Shown here: piece after piece, positions 1 to 8,785 of the stretch
Position numbering within the stretch: the first letter of the stretch is position 1
Layout: each line of letters starts with the position of its first letter
NCBI GenBank assembly: GCA_021822385.1
Contig: JAKARC010000019.1
Span: 1-44,278 of the forward strand
Source: Pseudomonadota bacterium
Lineage (GTDB): Bacteria > Pseudomonadota > Gammaproteobacteria > Steroidobacterales > Steroidobacteraceae
Reading direction: 5' to 3'
DNA length: 44,278 nt
The notes under the pieces: model-generated
What the model was told of the DNA's origin: nothing
Seen by the model: only the letters and a program-made list of their open reading frames with translations
Database searches by the model: none
Translations under genes and position numbers: made by a program

Positions 1-1
1 T

Positions 2-2500
2 GCCGTGGTGAACAACCTCGTCGTCGGCATGCACGCGGGCCGGCCGGTGTATCTGCGCGAGGTTGCCGATGTCGCCCTCAAGCCGGACGCCGCGCACTCC
101 TATGTCTGGTTCGGTAGTGGCCCGGGTGCGGCCAAGCGCGATCTGCCCGAAGTGAGCGAGGCGCCGGCGGTGACGATTGCCATCGCAAAGAAGACCGGCG
201 CCAATGCCAGTACCGTGGCCGATGGCGTCTTACGCCGTCTTGCCGAGCTGCGCGGCACCTATATCCCGGCCGGCGTGCACGTGACGGTGACGCGCAATTA
301 CGGGCATAGCGCCGATCAGAAGGCGGGCAAGCTCATCGAGAAACTCATCGAGGCGACGGTCTCGGTGGTGTTGCTCGTCATGCTCGCCATGGGTCGGCGG
401 GAGGCGGTCGTAGTCGGTACGGCCGTGGGCGTGACGCTGATGGCCACCCTGTTCGCCTCGTGGGCATGGGGCTTCACCATCAACCGAGTCTCGCTGTTTG
501 CATTGATTTTCTCCATCGGCATCCTGGTCGACGATGCGATCGTGGTGGTGGAGAATGTCCATCGGCACATGCGCCTCGGTGGCGGTACGCTGAGTGACAT
601 CATTCCGGCGGCGGTCGATGAGATCGGCAAGCCGACCATTCTCGCCACCTTTACGGTGATCGCGGCGCTGCTGCCCATGGCGTTTGTCGGCGGCATGATG
701 GGGCCGTACATGCGGCCCATCCCGATCAACGCCAGCTCCGGAATGCTGATCTCGCTCGGTGTGGCATTGATGTTCACACCCTGGTTGAGCCGCAAGCTGC
801 TGAGTAGCGGTCACATCGAGGCCACCGAACACAGCCAGCCGCTGCCGCTGCTGCCGCTGTTCAAACGCATCGTCGGTCCGTTCCTTCTCGGTGTGCGCGG
901 CCGGCGCCGCCGGCGCTGGCTGTATGCGGGGATCGGCCTGGCGTTGCTTGCGGCCGTGAGTCTGGTCCTGACCGAATCGGTGGTGTTCAAGATGCTGCCG
1001 TTCGACAACATGTCACAGTTCTCGGTGGTGATCGAGATGCCGGTCGGAACCACCGTCCAGACCACCGCGCATGTGCTCGATGAGCTGGCGCAGGTGATCG
1101 CGCGGGTGCCGCAGGTGAGTGACTATCAGGTCTATGCCGGCACCCACGCGCCGGTGAATTTCAATGGCCTGGTGCGCCAGTACTACCTGCGGCGCGGTCC
1201 GCGCTACGGTGAGATCGCCGTCGAGCTGGTGCCCAAGAGCGAGCGCAGCATGCAGAGCCATCAGATCGCCATGGCGGTGCGCCCCGCGCTGGCGCGGGTG
1301 GCGCGCCGGTACGGTGCCCAGCTGCAAGTGGTGGAGGTGCCCCCGGGTCCGCCGGTGCAGGCGCCCATCGTCGCGGAGATCTTCGGTCCGAGCTACGCCG
1401 CGCAGCGCCGCCTGGCGCTGCGCATCCGCAAGGTGTTCGACACGACGCCAAACATCGTCGATACCTACGATTCGGTTGCGGCTCGAGCGCCTCGTCTGGT
1501 TGTGGCCGTCAGGCGGCAGAAGGCCGCGCTGCTCGGGGTGTCGCAGGCGCAGATCGCCCGCACGGTGTCGATGGCGCTGTCCGGCTATGACGCCACCTAT
1601 GTGCACGTCGGCCGCGAGCGTCATTTGATTCCGGTGCGGCTTGAACTCTCCCCGGCCGATCAGGCGCGCATCGGTGAGGTGCTCGCCTTGCGGGTGCGGG
1701 CGCGCGACGGCGCGCTGGTGCCGCTCGCGGAGCTCGTACGGGTGCGCCGGCGCACCTGGGACGGACCGATCTATCAGAAGGACCTGCTGCCGGTCACGTA
1801 CGTGACCGGCGACATGGCCGGCCCGCTCGACAGCCCGCTGTACGGCATGTTCGACATTGCCGCCCGCTTGCGCGGCCTGAAGATCGCCGGCCAGACCCTC
1901 GAGCAGCGCTTCATCAGTCCGCCCGTCGACCCGAATCGCTTCGCGGTGAAGTGGAGCGGGGAATGGCAAGTCACGTACGAGACGTTCCGCGACATGGGCA
2001 TCGCCTATGCGGCCGGACTGGTGCTCATCTATCTGCTCATCGTGGCGCAGTTTGGCTCGTATGTGGTGCCGCTGATCATCATGGCGCCGATCCCGCTCAC
2101 CATCATCGGGGTGCTGCCCGGACATGCGCTGCTGCACGCCCAGTTCACCGCGACCTCCATGATCGGCATGATAGCCCTCGCGGGCATCATCGTGCGCAAC
2201 TCCATCCTGTTGGTCGATTTCATCGATGGCGCGGTGCGCGCCGGGTATTCTCTGGAGGATGCAGTGGTGCGTGCCGGAGCGATCCGCGCCAAGCCCATCG
2301 CACTCACGGCGGTCGCAGCCATGCTCGGGGCGTTCTTCATCCTCTCCGATCCGATCTTCAACGGACTTGCGATCTCGCTCCTGTTCGGCATTTTCGTCTC
2401 GACGCTGCTCACGCTCGTCGTGATTCCGATCCTCTATTACGTGTACTTGAGCCGCAAGCAGGCCCGCGCGGCGGGCGTGGCCACGGCGAGCAGCCCATGA
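2..2500 (+). CDS. RND-family efflux permease, 5'-truncated by window edge
   Basis: Inner-membrane, proton-driven subunit of a tripartite efflux pump of the AcrB/CzcA superfamily. About 832 residues are visible; members usually have about 1030-1050, so roughly 200 N-terminal residues lie outside the window and the frame is open at base 2. The TM4 proton-relay motif GILVDDAIVVVENVHRHM is present, with the paired Asp at about residues 176-177 counted from base 5. A second membrane block near the end carries MIALAGIIVRNSILLVDFID, the matching repeat-2 motif. Between them lies a large periplasmic loop. The next genes are a sulfide:quinone oxidoreductase 70 bases on and a TolC-type channel, so this is probably one operon; the membrane-fusion protein would be upstream. 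The substrate cannot be read from the sequence. Family assignment is secure. Confidence 0.93.
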   Translation, partial: AVVNNLVVGMHAGRPVYLREVADVALKPDAAHSYVWFGSGPGAAKRDLPEVSEAPAVTIAIAKKTGANASTVADGVLRRLAELRGTYIPAGVHVTVTRNYGHSADQKAGKLIEKLIEATVSVVLLVMLAMGRREAVVVGTAVGVTLMATLFASWAWGFTINRVSLFALIFSIGILVDDAIVVVENVHRHMRLGGGTLSDIIPAAVDEIGKPTILATFTVIAALLPMAFVGGMMGPYMRPIPINASSGMLISLGVALMFTPWLSRKLLSSGHIEATEHSQPLPLLPLFKRIVGPFLLGVRGRRRRRWLYAGIGLALLAAVSLVLTESVVFKMLPFDNMSQFSVVIEMPVGTTVQTTAHVLDELAQVIARVPQVSDYQVYAGTHAPVNFNGLVRQYYLRRGPRYGEIAVELVPKSERSMQSHQIAMAVRPALARVARRYGAQLQVVEVPPGPPVQAPIVAEIFGPSYAAQRRLALRIRKVFDTTPNIVDTYDSVAARAPRLVVAVRRQKAALLGVSQAQIARTVSMALSGYDATYVHVGRERHLIPVRLELSPADQARIGEVLALRVRARDGALVPLAELVRVRRRTWDGPIYQKDLLPVTYVTGDMAGPLDSPLYGMFDIAARLRGLKIAGQTLEQRFISPPVDPNRFAVKWSGEWQVTYETFRDMGIAYAAGLVLIYLLIVAQFGSYVVPLIIMAPIPLTIIGVLPGHALLHAQFTATSMIGMIALAGIIVRNSILLVDFIDGAVRAGYSLEDAVVRAGAIRAKPIALTAVAAMLGAFFILSDPIFNGLAISLLFGIFVSTLLTLVVIPILYYVYLSRKQARAAGVATASSP

Positions 2501-2570
2501 GCGACGGGCGTCTCGTGCAGATGGGCGGGTGGGTCGCTCGTGTTGAATGGTGAGATCACGGGGGTCTGTC

Positions 2571-3851
2571 ATGGCACACATCGTCATCGTCGGCGCCGGG
2601 CTCGGTGGAGTTCCGTGCGCCTATCAGATGCGCAAGCTCCTCGGCGGTGCGCATCGCGTCACGCTCATCGGCGCATCGCCGTTCTTCGAGTTCACGCCCT
2701 CGAACCCCTGGGTTGCAGTGGGCTGGCGCGAGCGGGAGCACACGCGAGTACCGTTGCGCGAGCCGCTTGCGGCTCATGGGATCGAGTGGATCGAGCAGCC
2801 GGTCACGGCGATCGATGCCGAGCACAGCACCCTGAGGATCGCCGACGGGCAAGCGGTGGCGTATGACTATCTGGTCATTACCACCGGCCCGAAGCTTGCC
2901 TTCGAGGAGGTGCCGGGCGCCGGACCGGGCGGATTCACCGAATCGGTCTGCACCCAGGAACACGCCGCCGCGGCCTGGGTGAGCTATCAGCGCTTCCTGC
3001 AGCAGCCGGGGCCGGTGGTCATCGGTGCGCTGCCGGGGGCGAGCTGCTTCGGTCCGGCCTATGAGTTTGCGATGATCGTGGACGCCGATCTGCGTCGGCG
3101 CAGACTGCGCGACCGGGTGCCGATGACTTTCATCACGAGCGAACCGTACATCGGTCACTTGGGTCTTGGCGGTGTCGGGGACAGCAAAGGGCTCATCGAG
3201 GCGGAGTTCCGCCAGCGCCACATCAAATGGATCACCAACGCGAAGGTTGGCGCCGTCAGCCAAGGCAGCATGACCGTGCTCGAGAGCGACGAGGACGGCA
3301 AGGCAAGGCACGAGCATCAGCTCGGTTTCCACTTCGCAATGCTGCTGCCGGCGTTCAAGGGTGTGGATGCAGTGGCCGCGGTGCCTGGATTGTGCAATCC
3401 GCGCGGCTTTGTGTTGATCGATCAACATCAGCGCTCGACCCGGTATCGCAACATATTTTCCGCCGGCGTGTGTGTGGCGATCCCGCCGGTGGAGGCGACC
3501 CCGGTGCCGACGGGGGCGCCGAAGACCGGCTACATGATCGAGTCGATGGTGGCTGCCGTCTGTACGAATATCGCTGCGGAGCTCGCCGGCCGCCCGGCCG
3601 AGGCGCACGCGACCTGGAATGCCGTGTGCCTGGCGGACTTCGGTGACTCGGGCGTGGCGTTCGTTGCCCTGCCGCAGATTCCACCGCGCAACGTCACCTG
3701 GGCCCGCAAGGGCAAGTGGGTGCACGTGGGCAAGGTCGCCTTCGAGAAGTATTTCCTGCACAAGGTGCGTACCGGTTCGGTGGCACCGGTCTACGAGCGC
3801 TATGTGTTGCAGGCGCTCGGCATCCACACTCTCAAGGACAGCCACCCATGA
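2571..3851 (+). CDS. sqr: Sulfide:quinone oxidoreductase (type I SQR-like)
   Basis: FAD enzyme of 426 residues that oxidises sulfide to sulfane sulfur and passes electrons to membrane quinone. It begins with a dinucleotide fold, IVIVGAGLGG (residues 4-13). GASCFGPAYEFAMI (156-169), PTGAPKTGYMIESM (313-326) and a C-terminal WVHVGKVAFEKYF segment are all typical of SQR. Cysteines at 127, 159 and 353 fall where the Acidithiobacillus ferrooxidans enzyme has its catalytic Cys128, Cys160 and Cys356 (from memory of that protein), so all three redox cysteines appear intact. No signal peptide is seen; the family binds the membrane as a monotopic protein. I chose the ATG at 2571 because it starts directly at the Rossmann strand; an ATG at 2547 would add eight unlikely residues. 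Its stop overlaps the next start as ATGA, so it is translationally coupled to the TolC homologue. Confidence 0.92.
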   Translation: MAHIVIVGAGLGGVPCAYQMRKLLGGAHRVTLIGASPFFEFTPSNPWVAVGWREREHTRVPLREPLAAHGIEWIEQPVTAIDAEHSTLRIADGQAVAYDYLVITTGPKLAFEEVPGAGPGGFTESVCTQEHAAAAWVSYQRFLQQPGPVVIGALPGASCFGPAYEFAMIVDADLRRRRLRDRVPMTFITSEPYIGHLGLGGVGDSKGLIEAEFRQRHIKWITNAKVGAVSQGSMTVLESDEDGKARHEHQLGFHFAMLLPAFKGVDAVAAVPGLCNPRGFVLIDQHQRSTRYRNIFSAGVCVAIPPVEATPVPTGAPKTGYMIESMVAAVCTNIAAELAGRPAEAHATWNAVCLADFGDSGVAFVALPQIPPRNVTWARKGKWVHVGKVAFEKYFLHKVRTGSVAPVYERYVLQALGIHTLKDSHP

Positions 3852-5149
3852 GGCTCCGGCACCGTGGTCTGATCGGCGCGCTGCTCGCAGCGGCGGCAGG
3901 GCTGTCCGTCCGGGCGCCGGCGCAGACTCTGGAGCAGGCATGGCATCTCGCGGCTGCACGCAATTGGACGTTGCGCGCCGCCGGGGACCAGGTGCAGGCG
4001 GCGCGCTCAAGTGTGCGGGCGGCGCGCGCTGCGCGCTGGCCGAGCATCGATACTCAGGCGAGTTATACGCGTCTCGGCCAGACGCCCGAACTAGATGTCG
4101 TGACGCCGACACTCGCGTTCCGGTCGGGCCCGATCTTCAAGAACAATCAGTATGTCAGCGCCTCGGTGCAGCTGCGCCTGCCGCTGTACACCGGCGGGGC
4201 GATCCGCAACGGCATTGCTGCGGCGAATGCGGGGCTTAAGAGCGCGGCAGCCACGCGACGCGCGGTGAGCGCGGACGTAAAATTGCAAGTGGCAGAGGCC
4301 TATGTGGCCGTGCTGCGAGCGCAGCGGGCGCTGGCGGTGGCGCGCGCGAGCGTCACCAGTCTCGCGGCACATGCGCATGCGGTACACGCAATGTTCACAC
4401 AGCAACTGGTCGCCAAGAGCGATCTGCTCGCTGCGCGCGTGGCGCTTGCCAACGCGCGTGCGCAGGCGGTGAGTGCGCAGAACGTTCTGGCCATTGCACG
4501 GGCAAGCTATGATCGGCTGCTCGGCGAGCCGCTCGCGCGGGTGCCGCATCTCGATCCGAAGCTGCCGGTGTTCCCCGTCGATGCGCAGCCGTTGTCGGTG
4601 TTGCTTGCACGCGCGCTGCGTTCGCGCCCGGAGCTGCGGGCGCTGCAGGCGCGGGTGCGGCTGCTGTCCGCGCGCGCGCGCGTTGCCACAGCCGCGCGCC
4701 TGCCGCACCTCGCGGCGATCGGTGGCTACACGCACATCGACAATCAGATACTCAACCACGAGAACTTCTCGATGGTCGGGGTGGGCTTTACCTGGAAGCT
4801 GTTCGACGGCGGCGCGGCGGCAAATCAGGCCGCGGCGCTGCGCGCTCGCAGTGCAGCCGAGCGCCAGCGTCTCGCCGATGTGCGCTCGCGCATTGAGCTT
4901 GCGGTCCGCTCCGCCTGGTTGCAGCTCGCTGCCGCGCGCGCGCGGATCGCGGCCTCCCGCGCCGCGACGGCGCAGGCGGCGGAGAACTTGCGCATCTCGC
5001 GCAAGCTGTATGCGGTGGGTCTTGCCTCGAACACACAGGTGCTGGAGGCCGTGACGCTGCGGGCCGCTGCCATGCGCGACTATGACGACGCAACGCTCGA
5101 TGCGGACCTCGACCGGCTGCGGCTGGCGTACGCGGTCGGGGCGCTGTGA
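3848..5149 (+). CDS. TolC-family outer-membrane efflux channel
   Basis: Outer-membrane channel of a tripartite efflux pump, 433 residues, within the usual 420-490 range. It starts with a basic, Ala/Leu-rich signal peptide probably cut after APA (about residue 26), followed by TLEQAWHLA, the usual first helix of mature TolC proteins. Two internally similar halves rich in Ala/Arg coiled helices follow (for example LQVAEAYVAVLRAQRAL and IELAVRSAWLQLAAARARI), as expected for the periplasmic alpha-barrel. The ATG overlaps the upstream stop by four bases (ATGA). The reading frame remains open upstream of this ATG, but that part overlaps SQR and lacks a signal sequence. With the RND permease upstream it should complete the pump. 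It is convergent with kch, six bases away. Confidence 0.9.
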   Translation: MRLRHRGLIGALLAAAAGLSVRAPAQTLEQAWHLAAARNWTLRAAGDQVQAARSSVRAARAARWPSIDTQASYTRLGQTPELDVVTPTLAFRSGPIFKNNQYVSASVQLRLPLYTGGAIRNGIAAANAGLKSAAATRRAVSADVKLQVAEAYVAVLRAQRALAVARASVTSLAAHAHAVHAMFTQQLVAKSDLLAARVALANARAQAVSAQNVLAIARASYDRLLGEPLARVPHLDPKLPVFPVDAQPLSVLLARALRSRPELRALQARVRLLSARARVATAARLPHLAAIGGYTHIDNQILNHENFSMVGVGFTWKLFDGGAAANQAAALRARSAAERQRLADVRSRIELAVRSAWLQLAAARARIAASRAATAQAAENLRISRKLYAVGLASNTQVLEAVTLRAAAMRDYDDATLDADLDRLRLAYAVGAL

Positions 5150-5155
5150 GGGGGA

Positions 5156-6373
5156 TCAGCCGAGCTTCAGCAGCTGCGTGATCAGCGCGTCGGTCTTGAT
5201 CTCCTCCCCGCTCAGCGCCATTGCCAGCAGTTCCCCACCGAGCAGCGGCAGCGTCAGCAGGACATCGGGGCGCGTGCGCGCGACCCGTCCGGTATTGCGG
5301 GTGTCGCTGACGGCGGCCACGGTACGCACTTGCTCGTTCATTTCCTTGGCGGCGAGCACTACGAAGGCGTTGTAGGCGTCATCTTCGCTCAACGCGAGCA
5401 CGGCCCGGGCGCTCTCGACACCCGCATTCCCCAACGTCTCGGCATCGCTCCCGTCCCCGACGATCGTATCCTCGCTCTGCTCCTCGCCGGCGGCGGGGGC
5501 CGCGGCAACGATGTGGGTGACGGTCATTCCGCGCGCAAGCAGGGCGCGGACTGCATCCTGCGCGAGCGCACCGTCGCCCACGACTATGATGTGCTCGACG
5601 CGCTTCATCTTCAGGGTCCTCCGCGGTTGCAGCAGATTCATCAGCCGCTTGTCGATCAGGGGGCCGGCAATGACCGGCAGGGACGTGGCGAACACGCCGA
5701 GGCCGAGCGCAATCAGCGTCATCGTGAACAGACGCGCCTCGCGCGTTACGGGCACGATGTCTCCGTAGCCGACGGTCGACATTGTTTCGATGGAAAAATA
5801 GGCCGCGTTCGTGTAGGTGGTGATGTGCGGCTGGAAGCCATCGCCGAGAAACAAAGCGCCAAACGTGCCGTAGCCCAGGGTGAGCGCGACGGCGGTGAAC
5901 GCGAACAGGGTGGCGGTGGCGAGGCTCGAGCGGCCGAACGAGCGCCGGGCAGCCAGCAGCAGCAGCAGCTGTACGACACTGAAGATCTCGAGCGGCCTCG
6001 AGACGCGCGAGAGCGGCGAGAATTCGAGCGCCACCGTCGCCAGCGTGAGCAGCAAGGCGAGCACCCACGCCACGCGCGACCGCCACAACATTCCGACGGC
6101 GACCACCACCAGCAGTACGCCGACTACGATATGGGTAACGTCGCCGATGCGCATGATGCCCACGCCGCCGGCGAGCGCCGAGAGCGAGGGGGCGGCGAGC
6201 ACGCGCCGCAGGGTCCGCAGCGACAGCACTGCGACCAGAATGTGCAGCACCCCCTGACAGCCGACCAGGATCGCGAGCGGAACGTGCGGAAACCAGGCAC
6301 GGGTATGCAGCTTTTTCTCGAAGTGCCGCTGCTGCTTGCGCATCCAGGTCCGTGGCGTATCAAACCACTTCAA
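5156..6373 (-). CDS. kch: Kch-type voltage-gated-like potassium channel with RCK/TrkA-N domain
   Basis: Inner-membrane K+ channel, 405 residues against 417 in E. coli Kch, with the same architecture. A hydrophobic six-helix N-terminal part is followed by the selectivity filter TVGYG (residues 200-204) in YFSIETMSTVGYGDIVPV, then a cytosolic RCK domain from about residue 259 (HIIVVGDGALAQDAV, with VGDGSDAETL later). The match to E. coli Kch around the filter is near-identical from memory. The start used is TTG at 6373, preceded by GAGGT with a 7-base spacer; an ATG at 6343 would give a protein ten residues shorter. It faces the efflux operon tail to tail and probably has its own promoter upstream. 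The regulatory ligand is unknown. Confidence 0.9.
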   Translation of the reverse strand: MKWFDTPRTWMRKQQRHFEKKLHTRAWFPHVPLAILVGCQGVLHILVAVLSLRTLRRVLAAPSLSALAGGVGIMRIGDVTHIVVGVLLVVVAVGMLWRSRVAWVLALLLTLATVALEFSPLSRVSRPLEIFSVVQLLLLLAARRSFGRSSLATATLFAFTAVALTLGYGTFGALFLGDGFQPHITTYTNAAYFSIETMSTVGYGDIVPVTREARLFTMTLIALGLGVFATSLPVIAGPLIDKRLMNLLQPRRTLKMKRVEHIIVVGDGALAQDAVRALLARGMTVTHIVAAAPAAGEEQSEDTIVGDGSDAETLGNAGVESARAVLALSEDDAYNAFVVLAAKEMNEQVRTVAAVSDTRNTGRVARTRPDVLLTLPLLGGELLAMALSGEEIKTDALITQLLKLG

Positions 6374-6549
6374 GCGCGTGACCTCATGGCAGCCCCATCC
6401 CGTCCCGTTGCGGTTGTGCGATCACCCGAATGCCCCCGGCGCGCTTCGCTCAGGTTCGGCGAACGGCCATCCCTGCGCTTCATCATGGGGTAGTTCAGGC
6501 CTGCGAGATGCCCAAAGGCACGGGGATCGCTGTGCATCGATGCCGCTGC

Positions 6550-6558
6550 ACTATAGCA
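6550..6558 (-). promoter_or_regulatory. Candidate extended -10 promoter for kch
   Basis: Read on the minus strand this is TGCTATAGT, an extended -10 (TGn followed by TATAGT, five of six matches to TATAAT). It lies about 177 bases upstream of the kch TTG start. No good -35 is present at the usual distance, so it would have to rely on the extended -10. Prediction only. Confidence 0.3.
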
Positions 6559-6597
6559 GGACTTGCACGCTCCGCAGCCCTGGGCGGTGCCATGAGC

Positions 6598-8043
6598 TCA
6601 GCGCGCGGCGGTCCCGCCGGCACCCGTCGATGACGCTGCGGACGGGTCGGCAGTTGCGGACGGCACCGGCTCGAGGCGCGGTGCCCAGCCGCCGGGGCGC
6701 CGGCCGAGCACGACGCGATACCACACGAGCGCCGCAGCGAGCGCGGCCCCGAGGATGAGCAGGCTCGGTCTGCCGACCGATGTATCGGCCCAATCGGCCG
6801 CACCGAAGGCGTACGCGACAATGAGGCCGAGCACCGGCGCGAGCGGAAACAGCGGCGAGCGCCAGCGGTCCGGTCCGCCGGTGCGTCCCCTGATCCGCCC
6901 GAGCAGCACCGCGGCGCTGGCGAATGCGAGCGCGTAGACGATCAGGCCCGAGATGAAGACGAGCAGCACGTGCGCGCCGAGTCCGCAGCAGGCGGCCGAC
7001 AAAAGGCCGACCGTCACGGTGGCGATGCGTGGTGTGCCGCTCGCGCCGTGAACTGTGGCAAGCCGCGTGTTCAGGACGGCCGGGAAGATCCGGTCGCGGG
7101 CGAAGCTGAACCACAAGCGGGCGCTGAACATGATCTGCGCGATCAGCGCATTGAAGAGTGCGAGGGCAACGGCGGCATTGAGTGCGCTACCGGCCCAGGG
7201 ACCCGCCACGAGGCGCACGTATGCGGTGAAGGGCGTGGCGCTGGCGAAAATTGCCGGATCGTCGGCGGCGCCGATTGCCACGGCGATGACCGGCAGAGCA
7301 GTCGCGATCGCTCCAAGCAGACAGGCGGTGAGCAGCACGCGGCCCATGTTGGGATGCGGATCGATCAGCTCCTCACCAAAGACGATGGCCTGATTGCCGC
7401 CGACGGTGGCAAATGCTGCGGTGACGGCGCCGAGCCCGAGTGCCACCGCGCCGACCGGCACGGCACCGCCGGCGGTCGGCAGGCGAGGGTGCAGTATGGC
7501 GGTCCACGCGCCCGCGGCGGGATGCGCAAACCCGGCGATCACCAGTGCCAGGACTGAGACCAGTTCGATCGCAAGGAAGGCGCCGGTGATGAGCGCGCTG
7601 GCGCGAACGGCGAGCAACGCCACGGCCAGTGCACCGAGCAGCGCGCCGTAGACCCACGGCCAGACCGGGGTCGCCGGGAACACCTGCCGCGCGTAGGTGG
7701 CGACGAGCTCAGCAAAGTACGCATTCAAGGGCAGGACGGTGAGAGCCCACAATGCCAGGCACGCAAAGCCGGCGGCGGGCCCCAGGATCGAGCCGACACC
7801 CACGTAGTCCCCGCCTGCATAGGGATAGGCAGAGCCGAGTTCGGCATAGATCATGCCCCAGACCGCGGCCACCGCGATGCCAAGGGTGAACAGCGCCACC
7901 GCGCCGGTACCGCTCTCGCGCAGCACCGCGGCGCCAGGACCGTAGACCGAGAACACCGGCGAGAGGCAGGAGAGGGTGAGCAGCAAGGCGGCAAACGGTG
8001 TGAGCCTGCGGTTGAGCACAGTTTCCGTTGGGGCGGCGTTCAT
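6598..8043 (-). CDS. APC-superfamily amino acid/polyamine permease
   Basis: Inner-membrane transporter of about 481 residues with roughly twelve hydrophobic segments. The first helix carries LSCLSPVFSVYGPGAAVL, followed by AELGSAYPYAGGDYVGV, the classic APC signature in which the start of TM1 and the TM2-3 loop bind substrate. A further conserved stretch is GGNQAIVFGEELIDPHPNMG. The C-terminal 30 residues are a low-complexity Ala/Ser/Thr tail. Start ATG 8043 was chosen because it lies shortly before the first helix; ATG 8058 is five residues earlier, and neither has a strong ribosome binding site. The frame stays open to 8280, but that portion is Arg-rich and unlike the family. The substrate is probably an amino acid, otherwise unknown. 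It is divergent from yajR across a long gap. Confidence 0.85.
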   Translation of the reverse strand: MNAAPTETVLNRRLTPFAALLLTLSCLSPVFSVYGPGAAVLRESGTGAVALFTLGIAVAAVWGMIYAELGSAYPYAGGDYVGVGSILGPAAGFACLALWALTVLPLNAYFAELVATYARQVFPATPVWPWVYGALLGALAVALLAVRASALITGAFLAIELVSVLALVIAGFAHPAAGAWTAILHPRLPTAGGAVPVGAVALGLGAVTAAFATVGGNQAIVFGEELIDPHPNMGRVLLTACLLGAIATALPVIAVAIGAADDPAIFASATPFTAYVRLVAGPWAGSALNAAVALALFNALIAQIMFSARLWFSFARDRIFPAVLNTRLATVHGASGTPRIATVTVGLLSAACCGLGAHVLLVFISGLIVYALAFASAAVLLGRIRGRTGGPDRWRSPLFPLAPVLGLIVAYAFGAADWADTSVGRPSLLILGAALAAALVWYRVVLGRRPGGWAPRLEPVPSATADPSAASSTGAGGTAAR

Positions 8044-8785
8044 CGTATGGATGACCATAGTGCGGGGAACGGGTCGCGAGCGCACACCGCGCGGTGTTCG
8101 CGCCGTCGCGTTGAGCCAACGGCTCGCCGCACGGATGACAGCTGGCTTCCCACGCTGGCTCGCCGCGGCAGGCCCGTCATACCATAGGAGCCGCCAGGCT
8201 GGAAATTGAAGTGCATACGCGCGCAGCAGCGGGTGAGTGCGGCTGAGCATCCGCGTGTGGCGGTACGACACGGTCGACAAGCCTGTCCGACATGTCGTGG
8301 TGCCGCAGCCCTACATGCCCGCCGGCCTCATCCTGCCGCAGGGCTTGGGTTATGCGATGGCCCACACCATGGCGAGCCGTGCCGGCAGCCTGCCCCCTGC
8401 GTTTAAGGCGGCGCAAGCTGTTAACAGCGCCATGTCACGTGTGCGCACAGGCCTGATTCCAGTAGTTCCGTTTTGTTGTTGAGTCATCGAACCTCGGCAG
8501 CCGCGCACCGATCGCAGCGACGTGCCAGTGTTAGCCGGTCGCTCGTGTCGGAACGGATGGTTGTGACCGTAGGACTCGGCGCAGAGGCGGCGCGACTCAT
8601 GGGTGCAGCACGAGCGCTGGCCGACCTGATGTCTCGGTGGCGATGACAGGGGGTGCACTGTGCCGTGTGCGCTCTCGCGTGCCTGGCGCGTGTACGTCGC
8701 GGGTGAGTTGCGCCTGCCGGCGGTTCTGCAGTAAGGTGCCGGACATCCCCTGCATCAAGCCGTTGCGCAGGAAGTCCCCGAGCAG
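8044..8785. other. Long intergenic region between divergent transporter genes
   Basis: 742 bases without a credible gene. Short open frames here have Arg/His-rich or low-complexity translations and no recognisable domain. Two perfect palindromes stand out: GCTGTTAACAGC at 8417-8428 and CGACATGTCG at 8288-8297. Both could be regulator sites for the divergent APC permease and yajR genes, but no regulator is encoded next to them. No tRNA, riboswitch or terminator with a T-tract was recognised. Confidence 0.5.

Noticed and set aside
1013-2587. Long open frame on the minus strand opposite the RND permease
   Set aside because: His/Asp/Arg-rich translation without a domain. It is the antisense shadow of a clear RND gene in GC-rich DNA.
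2556-4112. Long minus-strand open frame opposite SQR and TolC
   Set aside because: Low-complexity, Arg/His-rich translation; the plus-strand genes have unmistakable family motifs.
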